From Jannaschia donghaensis (lineage in GTDB: Bacteria; Pseudomonadota; Alphaproteobacteria; Rhodobacterales; Rhodobacteraceae): a DNA stretch of 64,000 bases. The notes under the pieces were generated by a model that saw only the letters and a list, made by a program, of their open reading frames with translations, had not been told where the DNA came from and made no database searches. The stretch's first letter is position 1. Each line of letters begins with the position of its first letter. Below, one piece after another: positions 54,969 to 63,161 of the stretch. Made by a program: the position numbers and the translations under genes. Location: the NCBI RefSeq assembly GCF_001403795.1, contig NZ_CXSU01000012.1, positions 1,316,555-1,380,554 of the forward strand, read 5' to 3'.

Positions 54969-57142
54969 ACGCAGGTGATCGCGGGCATCCCGTCTGCGAA
55001 CGTCCCGATCCGCGCCGCGTCATGGCCCGCCGCCCGAAGCTGCCCGACCACTTCGTCGGCCCGTTCGTTCGGCACGGCGGCCAGCAATCCGCCGGCCGTC
55101 TGCGGATCGTGCAGCAGGGCCAGCCGCGCGCCCTGCCCGCCCGTCACCGGCGCACCACGCAGGTTCGCCGCGTGGAGGGACGAAATATGGCCCGCCTCCG
55201 ACAGCTCAATCGCGCCGGCATAGGTCGGAACCGCATCGAGCGCGATTTCGGCAACCAGACCGCTGGCCCGGCAAACAGCCATCAGATGCCCGGCCAGGCC
55301 GAAACCCGTCACATCCGTCATCGCCCCGGCCCCCGACAGGATCGCCGCCGCATCGCCCTGCGGCGTGGCCATCCTGGTCAGCATGTCCACTACGTCGCGC
55401 CCCCGCGCGGCCCCCGCCATTTCGGCAGCAAGGATCACGCCCGTGCCGATGGGTCGGGTCAGGATGATGGCGTCGCCGGGCCGCGCGCCGTCGTGGCCGA
55501 TGGGCGCATCGGTCAGCCCCGTCACCGTGAAGCCGATCACCGTTTCCGCCCCCATCGTCGAATGCCCCCCCACGAGGTCGGCCCCCGCCGCCCCGAAAAC
55601 TTCTGCCGCCGCCGCCAGCACTTCGGTCAGGGTGCGCGTCTGGAGCGTTTCGGACATGCGCGGCAAGGTGATCTGCGCCAACGCCGCCTGCGGCTGCGCC
55701 CCCATCGACCACACATCGCCCAGCGCGTGGACCGCGGCGATCCGCGTCATCAGCGCGGGATCGTGGGTAAAGGCGCGCAGATGGTCGGTGGTGATGACCT
55801 GCCGCGTGTCGCCATGGTCCAGCACGGCGGCGTCGTCGCCGGGCCGCGACAGCACGTCGTCGCGCGACGGTTCTGGCAGGACACGCAGCGCGGCGGCCAA
55901 TGCGTCGCCCGCGATCTTGGACCCGCATCCGGCGCACAGCGGCTTGGCGGCATCCCCGCCCTGCGCGATCTGCTTCGGTGGGGGTGCCACAGCCATCGCG
56001 GGAAGATCCGTCAGCCGGTCCATGAAACTGCGATCGATGTGGTCTTTCCACCGCCAAAGCCATGGCCCCGACACCGCCACACCGCCCCGTTCCGCCAACG
56101 CCGATTCTCCGCCCAGCGAGATCAGCTTGAGATAGCGCGCCTGCGGCTGATAGATGCGGCCCCGCCCGCCGCTGAGCGCCGCCCGCAGGTTGGCGTGCAA
56201 AATCGGGGCTTGCCGGACGGCGAAAACCCCCGCTTTGGGGCGCGGGGCGTGGGTCATGTGGGCGCAGTCGCCCGCCGCGAAAAGATCATCGCGCCCTTCG
56301 ACGGCCAGCGTTCGCCCGACGCGAATGAACCCCCGTTCCAGCGGCAGGCCGGTGTCGGCGATCCAGCCATGCGGCCGCGCCCCGGCGGCCCCCGTGACGA
56401 AGGCCGCGTCGATCGTATCGCCGTCGGCAAGGACCACGTGGTCCTTTGCGATCTGTGCCACGCCGGCACCAGTCCGCAGCGTCACGCCCAGATCGGTCAT
56501 CGCGGCGCGCAGGATTTTACGCGCCCGGTCCCCCATGCCCGTCATCTGATCGGCCGTCTCGATCACCACGACGGCAGGCATCACGACGGCGGGGGCCCGG
56601 CCGGGCGCACGCAGGGCATGTGCCATCGCCAGCGACAGCTCCACCCCCGCGACGCCGCCGCCGATCACCGCGACGTTCGGCGGCTTGGTCCCCTCCTCGA
56701 CCTCGGCCAGGAACCTGCGCCAGCGGTGGGCGAACGCGCCCAGTGGCTTGGCCCCCGTCCCATGTTCCGCAAACCCAGGAATCTCTGGCATTTCAGCGGT
56801 GATGCCGACGTCGATGGAGGCGACGTCGTAATCCAAATCGCCCCAGCCCGCGATGTGCAAACGGCGCGCGTCGGCATCGATCGCGTCCACCGCGCCGTCG
56901 ATCAGCCGCGCCCCCGCGAACCGCGCCAGCCGGGCCAGGTCGATATCCAGCTCCGCGCGGGTGTAATGCCCCGCGACATGCCCCGGCAGCATCCCGGTAT
57001 AGGGCGCCGTCGGCCCCGGATTGATCACCGTCAGCCGTGCGCCCGGCAACGGATCCATCCCCCAGGCCCGCATGACCAGCGCGTGGGCATGGCCCCCGCC
57101 GATCAGGACGAGGTCGCGGGTCAGGGGCGTGTCGGGCTGCAT
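54965..57142 (-). CDS. selD: Pyridine nucleotide-disulfide oxidoreductase-SelD fusion
   Basis: A 725-residue two-domain protein. The N-terminal part (to about 375) is an NDH-2/oxidoreductase-like flavoprotein with LVLIGGGHAHALVMRAWG, a second Rossmann motif VAVIGGGVAGVELSL, and LFAAGDCAHM. The C-terminal part is selenophosphate synthetase: the Cys pair in PLCAGCGSKI (Cys403, Cys406), RPGDDAAVLDHG, ADLVGGHSTMGAETVIGFTV and HDPQTAGGLLAAVP. The Sec/Cys position of SelD is Cys here. It supplies selenophosphate to SelU. No selA, selB or selC is in the window. The flavin domain may reduce selenium compounds; this is inference. Confidence 0.94.
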   Translation of the reverse strand: MQPDTPLTRDLVLIGGGHAHALVMRAWGMDPLPGARLTVINPGPTAPYTGMLPGHVAGHYTRAELDIDLARLARFAGARLIDGAVDAIDADARRLHIAGWGDLDYDVASIDVGITAEMPEIPGFAEHGTGAKPLGAFAHRWRRFLAEVEEGTKPPNVAVIGGGVAGVELSLAMAHALRAPGRAPAVVMPAVVVIETADQMTGMGDRARKILRAAMTDLGVTLRTGAGVAQIAKDHVVLADGDTIDAAFVTGAAGARPHGWIADTGLPLERGFIRVGRTLAVEGRDDLFAAGDCAHMTHAPRPKAGVFAVRQAPILHANLRAALSGGRGRIYQPQARYLKLISLGGESALAERGGVAVSGPWLWRWKDHIDRSFMDRLTDLPAMAVAPPPKQIAQGGDAAKPLCAGCGSKIAGDALAAALRVLPEPSRDDVLSRPGDDAAVLDHGDTRQVITTDHLRAFTHDPALMTRIAAVHALGDVWSMGAQPQAALAQITLPRMSETLQTRTLTEVLAAAAEVFGAAGADLVGGHSTMGAETVIGFTVTGLTDAPIGHDGARPGDAIILTRPIGTGVILAAEMAGAARGRDVVDMLTRMATPQGDAAAILSGAGAMTDVTGFGLAGHLMAVCRASGLVAEIALDAVPTYAGAIELSEAGHISSLHAANLRGAPVTGGQGARLALLHDPQTAGGLLAAVPNERADEVVGQLRAAGHDAARIGTFADGMPAITCV

Positions 57143-57322
57143 GGCGATGTCCTTGTGGTGCGTGCAGGGCATGCCCGGATTCGCGCCGCCGCGTCAAATG
57201 GCGCGGCGTCGCAATCGCTTGTGCACCGGTCGAGTGGATCGATATGAATACGTATGCAGGTTTCGATTGAACGTGCGGCGCAGCAGCCTATCCTGCGTCC
57301 GAGCTTGAAACCGGAGGCGGCG

Positions 57323-58369
57323 ATGACACCCGAAGACCTGAAGGCCGTGCTGGCCGGTTACCGCCACGCGGCGGCGACCTACGACAGCGACGCCGTAACC
57401 GCCGCGATGGACGCGGTCTTCGCCCCCGATGCGACGATCAGGATGTGTCATCCGTTCGGCACGCTGAACGGCGCGCAGGCGTTCCGCAACGCCTGTCTGA
57501 CGCCGCTGCAGGCCGCCCTGCCGGATCTGGAGCGGCGCGACATGATCGTCATGGCCGGCACCACGCCGGAAGGACAGGATTGGATCGGCTGCATGGGCAG
57601 CTACATGGGCACATTCCTTAACCCCTTTCTGGACATTCCGCCCACCGGGCACCTGGCGCACATGCGCTACCACGAATTCTTCCGTATCGAGGCGGGGCGT
57701 GTCACCGAAATGCAGGCCATCTGGGACATCCCAGAGCTGATGATGCTGGCCGGGGCCTGGCCCATGGCACCGCAACTGGGTGCCTATCTGAATACCCCTG
57801 CGCCGATGACGGGCGACGGGTTGCGGGTATCGGGTGACGGGTCGGCGGCGATGGCGCGGGTCGTCGACATGCTGACCGACCTGTGCAGATATCCCGCCGA
57901 TCCCGATCCGGCGGTCATGAACCTGGGCACGCACTGGCACCCCCGCGTGAACTGGTACGGGCCTGCAGGCATCGGCACGGCGCGGGGCATCGCGGGGTTC
58001 CGGCATTGGCACCAAATTCCGTTTCTGAACGGAATGCCGGACCGCAAATTGGATGCGATGGGCGATCTGATGTCCCATTGGGTCGGCGAGGGGAATTATA
58101 TTTGCGAGACGGGCTGGCCCAACATGCGCCTGACCGTGACCGAAGGCGGGTGGATGGGCATCGCCCCGTCGGGGACGGAAATCTTGATGCGTTCGCTGGA
58201 TTTCTGGCGCGTGGAGGACGGGTTGATCCGGGAAAACTGGGTCTTGGTCGATCTGTTGGACGTGTACCGACAGCTGGGCGTGGACGTGCTGGGCCGGATG
58301 GCGGAGTTCAACAAGGCGCGGCCCGGCGGGTCGGTCACGCTGCCCGATCCGATGGTGCCACGCGGCTGA
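57323..58369 (+). CDS. Tandem SnoaL-like (NTF2 fold) protein
   Basis: A 348-residue protein built from two SnoaL-like domains (about 5-150 and 185-335), shown by repeated features such as GTLNGAQAFRNACLTPLQAA in the first and YGPAGIGTARGIAGFRHWHQ in the second, and paired aromatic ends MRYHEFFRIEAGRVTEM and LDFWRVEDGLIRENWVLVD. Such folds act as cyclases, isomerases or hydrolases on small substrates; the reaction here is unknown. GGAGG lies five bases before the ATG at 57323. It ends two bases before the convergent lacI-type stop. Its position next to the transporter genes suggests use of the imported compound. Confidence 0.8.
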   Translation: MTPEDLKAVLAGYRHAAATYDSDAVTAAMDAVFAPDATIRMCHPFGTLNGAQAFRNACLTPLQAALPDLERRDMIVMAGTTPEGQDWIGCMGSYMGTFLNPFLDIPPTGHLAHMRYHEFFRIEAGRVTEMQAIWDIPELMMLAGAWPMAPQLGAYLNTPAPMTGDGLRVSGDGSAAMARVVDMLTDLCRYPADPDPAVMNLGTHWHPRVNWYGPAGIGTARGIAGFRHWHQIPFLNGMPDRKLDAMGDLMSHWVGEGNYICETGWPNMRLTVTEGGWMGIAPSGTEILMRSLDFWRVEDGLIRENWVLVDLLDVYRQLGVDVLGRMAEFNKARPGGSVTLPDPMVPRG

Positions 58370-58371
58370 GG

Positions 58372-59385
58372 TCAGGGGTCGCGCGTCGTCGATTGCCCGA
58401 TCTTCAGGACCGGTTCGATCCGTGCGACGGCCGGACCGCCCGGCGTTTCGATCAGGGTCAGGACGAGGTCCGCGGCCCGGTCCCCGATCTGCGCCGGGCA
58501 CGGGTCCACGGTCGTCAGGGTCGGCACGCAAATGCCCGCGATGTCGTAGGCGCCGAAGCCCGCGATGGCGATGTCGTCCGGAACGGACACGCCGCGCCGC
58601 TGACATTCCGTCAGCGCGCCAAAGGCCGACAAGTCGGACACGCAGATCACCGCCTCGGTGTCGGGGGCCTTATCCAGCAGATACGCCATCGCCGCCGCCC
58701 CTTCGTGCATTGAGATCGGCGGCTGACCCGCGCGGATCAGGCGCGTCGCGTCCAGCCCGCGGGCCTGCATCGCCGCGACGAACCCCCGGCGGCGGTCCGC
58801 CCCGCGCGTGTCGCCCCCCGCGTCGCCGCCGATAAAGGCGATGCGCACGTACCCCTGCCCCGCCAGATGATCGACCAGCAAGTCCATGCAGGCGGCGTTG
58901 GAAAACCCGACGACATGGCCGATCGGATCGTCGGGCAGGTCCCAGGTTTCGACGACGGGCACCCCGGCGTTCGACAAAAGGCTGCGCGCGCGGGGCGTGT
59001 GCCGTCCGCCGGTGACGATCACCGCCTCGGGCCGCCGGCTGAGGAATTCGGCGATCAGCTCCTCCTCGCGCAGGATGTCGTAGCCGGTATGCCCCAGCAA
59101 AACCTGGTACCCCGCCGCGCCCAGCCGTGCGGTCATCGCCTCGACCGTGGCGGCGAAATTGGCGTTGTTGAGCGACGGGATCGTGACAGCGACGAAATGG
59201 CTGCGCTGGCTGCGCAGGTTCGCGGCCATGCTGTCGAAGACATATCCCAGATCATCGGCCGCGGCGTGGATGCGTTTTCGTGTCTCTTCCCCGACGGACG
59301 TGTCGCGCTTGAAGGCGCGGCTGACGGTCATGACCGAAACACCAGCGGCGCGGGCCACGTCCTTCATCGTCGGTGTGCGTCGCAT
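58372..59385 (-). CDS. LacI family transcription regulator, first
   Basis: A 337-residue LacI-type repressor. The DNA-binding helix-turn-helix is MKDVARAAGVSVMTVSRAFK (residues 7-26), followed by DLGYVFDSMAANLRS as the hinge. The ligand domain is of the periplasmic-binding type (AVTIPSLNNANFAAT, FSNAACMDLLVDHLAGQGYV, DIAIAGFGAYDIAGI). It is convergent with the SnoaL gene and lies 40 bases downstream of the second LacI gene on the same strand. An operator-like site at 59402 lies just upstream of its start. Probable effector: the compound brought in by the transporter, or one made from it. Confidence 0.92.
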   Translation of the reverse strand: MRRTPTMKDVARAAGVSVMTVSRAFKRDTSVGEETRKRIHAAADDLGYVFDSMAANLRSQRSHFVAVTIPSLNNANFAATVEAMTARLGAAGYQVLLGHTGYDILREEELIAEFLSRRPEAVIVTGGRHTPRARSLLSNAGVPVVETWDLPDDPIGHVVGFSNAACMDLLVDHLAGQGYVRIAFIGGDAGGDTRGADRRRGFVAAMQARGLDATRLIRAGQPPISMHEGAAAMAYLLDKAPDTEAVICVSDLSAFGALTECQRRGVSVPDDIAIAGFGAYDIAGICVPTLTTVDPCPAQIGDRAADLVLTLIETPGGPAVARIEPVLKIGQSTTRDP

Positions 59386-59401
59386 GGTTCTCCCGCGTCG
59401 G

Positions 59402-59415
59402 TGTTAACGATACCA
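59402..59415. promoter_or_regulatory. LacI-type operator-like site before the first lacI gene
   Basis: The sequence TGTTAACGATACCA has a central CG and four of six arm positions matching its own complement. Its left half is the same as the half-site of the perfect palindrome at 60492. It lies 17 bases upstream of the first lacI start and may give autoregulation. Confidence 0.4.
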
Positions 59416-59425
59416 TAAGGGCAGA

Positions 59426-60457
59426 TCACGCCCCGGCTTGCAACCGCCGGCCCTGCGGCCGCGTGGTTCCACCGGGCTGCACCTTCACCGGCAGGGCGAC
59501 CGCCCGCGCCCCCGCCACGCCGTGCATCCGCGCCAGAAGGTTGCGCGCGCCCATCACACCCATCTGGCGGCGCGGCGTGGACACCGTGGTCAGAGGCACC
59601 GGCAATACGGTGTTCAGGCCCAGCGCGTTGAACCCGACGATCCCGATGTCACCCGGCACGTCCAGACCCATTTCGGCGGCGACGGTCATGCCTCCGAACG
59701 CCATCAGATCGTTGAGGAAGAACACGACATCCGGCGCATGATCCGCCATCAGTGTCCGCATCCCGTCGGCGCCCATGCGAAAGGCGTTTTCGGGTGCGGC
59801 CCCCGCGCGCGCGATCGGGCCGCCCCATACCTGCTCCAACCCCCGGACCCGGGCATCGGCCCGCGGGTCCGTTCCGACACGCGCGCCGACGAAGGCCGGG
59901 CGGACATAACCCAGGTCCTGGACATACCGCGCCACGTCTGCGCCGGCGGCGACGTGATCCAGCCCGACGCAGATGTCGATCGGGTCGGACGAGAAATCCC
60001 ACGTCTCCAATGTCGGAATGCCCGCGTCACGCAGCATCGGGCGCAGGTCAGGGTGGTGATCGATGCCCGTCAGGATCATCGCCGCAGGCCGCCACGACAG
60101 AATCCGGGACACCCAGCGCAGCTCTACCTCCGCATCGTATTCGGTGGTGTCGATGACCGTCGAATATCCCGCCCGCTGGATGGTGCCACGCATACCTTGC
60201 AACACATCCGCGAAGACATCGTTCAAAAGGTTCGGGACCGAGATGCCCACAAGATCCGCATTGGTCTGCGACAATGCCCGCGCGGCCGAGTTCGGGACGT
60301 AGTTCAGCCGTCGCGCGATCTGCAGAATAGCGTCCCGCCGCACGCTCGAAACACCCTCCACGCCGCGCATCGCCCGGCTGACCGTCATGACGCTGACCCC
60401 CGCCTCGGCGGCGACGGCATAGATGCCGGAGGTGGTGTCGCGGGGACGGCGGGCCAT
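59426..60457 (-). CDS. LacI family transcription regulator, second
   Basis: A 343-residue LacI-type repressor, only moderately similar to the first. The helix-turn-helix is YAVAAEAGVSVMTVSRAMRG, followed by LNYVPNSAARALSQ. Ligand-domain parts include GISVPNLLNDVFADVLQGMR, LDHVAAGADVARYVQDLGYV and IGIVGFNALGLNTVLPVPLT. The ATG at 60457 is the conserved start; a longer frame upstream runs through the palindromic operator. It is divergent from the ABC transporter genes, with about 129 bases between starts that hold two operator-like sites. Confidence 0.92.
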   Translation of the reverse strand: MARRPRDTTSGIYAVAAEAGVSVMTVSRAMRGVEGVSSVRRDAILQIARRLNYVPNSAARALSQTNADLVGISVPNLLNDVFADVLQGMRGTIQRAGYSTVIDTTEYDAEVELRWVSRILSWRPAAMILTGIDHHPDLRPMLRDAGIPTLETWDFSSDPIDICVGLDHVAAGADVARYVQDLGYVRPAFVGARVGTDPRADARVRGLEQVWGGPIARAGAAPENAFRMGADGMRTLMADHAPDVVFFLNDLMAFGGMTVAAEMGLDVPGDIGIVGFNALGLNTVLPVPLTTVSTPRRQMGVMGARNLLARMHGVAGARAVALPVKVQPGGTTRPQGRRLQAGA

Positions 60458-60491
60458 GCAAACCCTTCGGCGGGAATTGGAAATCTCGACG

Positions 60492-60507
60492 ACGTTAACG
60501 TTAACGT
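60492..60507. promoter_or_regulatory. Perfect 16-base palindrome, LacI-type operator
   Basis: ACGTTAACGTTAACGT is a perfect palindrome with central CG, the pattern of LacI/GalR operators. It lies 34 bases upstream of the second lacI start and 80 bases upstream of the transporter ATPase start, so a repressor here could control both directions. Confidence 0.75.
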
Positions 60508-60551
60508 GCTTCCGCGACAACCGGACTACCTAAACCCATGCCCGCCTGTAA

Positions 60552-60565
60552 TGTTATCGTTATCA
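60552..60565. promoter_or_regulatory. Second LacI-type operator-like site
   Basis: TGTTATCGTTATCA has a central CG and arms matching at four of six positions. Its centre is about 59 bases from that of the perfect palindrome, close to whole turns of DNA, which would allow looping. It sits just before the ribosome binding site of the transporter ATPase gene. Confidence 0.45.
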
Positions 60566-60586
60566 GCCAAGGCAGGGGAGGGCCAT

Positions 60587-61669
60587 GTGCCCGAGATCGT
60601 ATTCGACAGCGTGGAGAAGTCCTACGGCCCCACCCGCGTGCTGGAACCGTTCGATCTGCATCTTGCCGACAGTGAATTCACGGTGCTCGTCGGCCCGTCG
60701 GGCTGCGGCAAATCCACGACGCTGCGCATCCTCGCCGGGCTCGAGACGCTTTCGGGCGGGGAAATCACTTTCGACGGCAACCCCATCAGCCACCTGGACC
60801 CCAAGGCCCGCGACATCGCGATGGTGTTTCAGGATTACGCCCTCTACCCGCACATGAACATCGCCAAGAACATGTCCTTCGCCCTGCGGCTGAAGAAGGT
60901 GGCGAAATCGGAAATCGACGAACGGGTGCAGCGCACCGCCGACCTTCTGAACATCGGGCACCTTCTCGATCGCAAACCGGCCGAGCTTTCAGGCGGTCAG
61001 AGGCAACGCGTCGCCATGGGCCGCGCCATGGTGCGCGACGCGGGCACATTCCTGTTTGACGAGCCGCTGTCGAACCTCGACGCCAAGCTGCGCGCCAAGA
61101 TGCGCACCGAACTGGCCGAGATGCGCAACACCATCGACAAGAACATGGTCTACGTCACCCACGATCAGGTCGAGGCGATGACATTGGGCGACCGCATCGT
61201 GGTCATGGCCAACGGTGTGATCCAGCAGCAGGGCACACCCGAAGATCTGTTCAAGTCGCCGGTCAACAAATTCGTCGCCGGCTTCATCGGCAGCCCGACG
61301 ATGAACTTCCTCGATGGGGATCTGACCGATGTCGGCGGCACCATGACCGTCGCGGGCGACGGGTTCAGCCTGCCGCTGTCCGACGCACTGGCCGCGCGCC
61401 TGCGAACCCATGGCGGCAAGGCGGTCACGCTGGGCCTGCGCCCCTCCTCCATTACACTGGAGGAGACGGCGGGCGCGGCCATTGACCTCCGTGTGATCGT
61501 GGCGGAATATCTCGGCGCTCAATCGGTGCTGGTCACCCGTTGCGGCACCGAAGACGTGTTGGTCGAAGCCAACAGTGCAACCCCAATCGCCCCCGGAACG
61601 ATCCGGACCTTCGGTGTCCTCACGGACGAGCTGATGGTTTTCGATCGCACCTCCGGATTGCGGATTTGA
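60587..61669 (+). CDS. ABC transporter ATPase, sugar (MalK/UgpC) type
   Basis: A 360-residue ATPase of the carbohydrate uptake (CUT1) class. Walker A is VGPSGCGKSTTL, the signature is AELSGGQRQRVAMGRAM, Walker B is FLFDEPLSNLD, and the switch His is in VTHDQVEAM. The C-terminal TOBE part includes GFIGSPTMNFLDGDL and TLGLRPSSITLEE. The GTG at 60587 has GGGGAGGG about five bases upstream. An in-frame ATG at 60551 would add 12 residues but lies in the operator-like site and lacks a ribosome binding site. It powers the importer with the binding protein and permease that follow. Confidence 0.93.
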   Translation: MPEIVFDSVEKSYGPTRVLEPFDLHLADSEFTVLVGPSGCGKSTTLRILAGLETLSGGEITFDGNPISHLDPKARDIAMVFQDYALYPHMNIAKNMSFALRLKKVAKSEIDERVQRTADLLNIGHLLDRKPAELSGGQRQRVAMGRAMVRDAGTFLFDEPLSNLDAKLRAKMRTELAEMRNTIDKNMVYVTHDQVEAMTLGDRIVVMANGVIQQQGTPEDLFKSPVNKFVAGFIGSPTMNFLDGDLTDVGGTMTVAGDGFSLPLSDALAARLRTHGGKAVTLGLRPSSITLEETAGAAIDLRVIVAEYLGAQSVLVTRCGTEDVLVEANSATPIAPGTIRTFGVLTDELMVFDRTSGLRI

Positions 61670-61703
61670 CTTGGAAGACTGTTACTCAGGGAGAGAATTA
61701 CAG

Positions 61704-63032
61704 ATGTTTAACCTCAAGACGACATTGACCGGCGCGACGCTGGCCGCCCTTGCGGCGGGCACGGCCCTGGCAAACCCCTACGCGCCATATGAAGGCACGA
61801 CGCTGGTGGTGAACTTCCCGGCGCACCCCCACTACGACGCCGCGATCAACGTGCTCGACCAATTCACCGAAGAGACCGGGATCGAGGTCGAAGTCGACCA
61901 GCTACAGTATCTTCGCATGCGCGAGCGTCAGACGCTGGAACTCACGAAAGACGAGGGTGATTACGACCTGATCGCCTACGTCGTGTTCTCCAAGGCGGAC
62001 TACGTCTTTGCCGATCAGCTGGAAAACCTGGCGAAGTACTTCATGAACCCGGCGTTGGCCGATCCAAACTACGATCAGGCGGACCTGATCGACGGCTACG
62101 TTCAGAACATCGGCGTCGCCGGTGGCGAAAAGGGCTACCTGCCCGGCAAGATGGGTTCCGCCTTTGGCGTGCCCTTCGGCTCCGAGACGAGTGTTCTGGC
62201 CTACCGCAAGGACATCTTCGAGAAGCACGGCATCGAAGCGCCCACCACATATGACGAACTGCTGGAAATCGCGTGCCAGATCCCCGAGCTTGAGCCGGGT
62301 ATGGGCGGCATGGCGTCGCGAGCGGCGTCCGGCCATCAGGCCAGCCACGCGTTCCTGCTGCACCTCGCCCCCCTGGGCGGCCAGGTATTCGACGACAAGT
62401 GGGAGCCGATCATCAACAACGAGGCCGGCGTCGCCGCGGCCAACGCGCTCAAGACGATCGTCGATTGCGGCCCCGAAGGCGGCACGACCTTCGGCCCCGC
62501 CGAAGCCGCGGCGTCGTTCAAACAGGGCCAGTCGGCCATGTTCCTCGATTCCATCGCCTTCGCGGCCGGGTTCGAGGATGAGACGGAATCGACCGTCGCC
62601 GGCAACGTCGGATACGCGATGCACCCGATGGGTGTGGAGCGTGCCAGCCAGACCGGCGGCTTCGGCCTGGCGATCCCCAAGAACGCCGAAAACAAGGAAG
62701 CGGCCTTCCTGCTGATGCAGTGGCTGACCTCCAAGAAGGGCGATCTGGCCGTGGCGATGGAGGGTGGCAACCCGTCGCGCTTCTCGACCTACCAGAACGA
62801 GGAGTTGAACGCGAAGTACCCCTACTCCGCGACGTTTGGCGAGGCGCTTGAGTTTGCCGACCCCGACTGGCGTCCGATCATCCCCACTTGGGGTTCGATC
62901 AACGCCGACATCGGCACCACGATGAGCCAGGTCCTGACCGAAGGCCTCGACATCCAGGAGGCGCTTGACGGCGTCGCCGAGCGCACGCGCGCTACGATGG
63001 ACGAAGCCGGCTACTACGCCTGGCAGGAATAA
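61704..63032 (+). CDS. ABC transporter substrate-binding protein, sugar type
   Basis: A 442-residue periplasmic binding protein (family 1 type). The signal peptide MFNLKTTLTGATLAALAAGTALA is cut before NPY (given here as positions 1-23). The mature chain has TTLVVNFPAHPHYDAAINVL, FTEETGIEVEVDQLQYLRMR and GVPFGSETSVLAYRKDIFEK, and ends with DEAGYYAWQE. The fold is that of maltose-type binding proteins, but the ligand cannot be read from sequence. GGGAGAG precedes the ATG at 61704, 34 bases after the ATPase gene. A strong hairpin separates it from the permease gene. Confidence 0.92.
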   Translation: MFNLKTTLTGATLAALAAGTALANPYAPYEGTTLVVNFPAHPHYDAAINVLDQFTEETGIEVEVDQLQYLRMRERQTLELTKDEGDYDLIAYVVFSKADYVFADQLENLAKYFMNPALADPNYDQADLIDGYVQNIGVAGGEKGYLPGKMGSAFGVPFGSETSVLAYRKDIFEKHGIEAPTTYDELLEIACQIPELEPGMGGMASRAASGHQASHAFLLHLAPLGGQVFDDKWEPIINNEAGVAAANALKTIVDCGPEGGTTFGPAEAAASFKQGQSAMFLDSIAFAAGFEDETESTVAGNVGYAMHPMGVERASQTGGFGLAIPKNAENKEAAFLLMQWLTSKKGDLAVAMEGGNPSRFSTYQNEELNAKYPYSATFGEALEFADPDWRPIIPTWGSINADIGTTMSQVLTEGLDIQEALDGVAERTRATMDEAGYYAWQE

Positions 63033-63050
63033 CGTCCGCCTGATGAAACT

Positions 63051-63079
63051 GTCCGGTCCCCCGATGTGCGGGGCCGGAC
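63051..63079 (+). promoter_or_regulatory. Hairpin between binding-protein and permease genes
   Basis: A long stem, gtccgg-t-cccc pairing with gggg-ccggac, with one bulged T and an 8-base loop. There is no T run. In other binding-protein operons, hairpins here stabilise the upstream message and reduce the permease level; the same is likely. Confidence 0.65.
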
Positions 63080-63161
63080 ATCAGACGATCACGTCCGATG
63101 TGCATCCCCCGTGGATCACCCATGAGTCCGACGTGAAATCCGCCCCTTCGGGAAGCCTCTC

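Noticed and set aside
55022-57247. A 741-codon open frame opposite the selD fusion
   Set aside because: It is the antisense shadow of a well-conserved gene and has no domain or ribosome binding site.
59438-60586. Long upstream extension of the transporter ATPase frame
   Set aside because: The extension runs antisense through the second lacI gene and the operator. The conserved protein begins at VPEIVF after a strong ribosome binding site.
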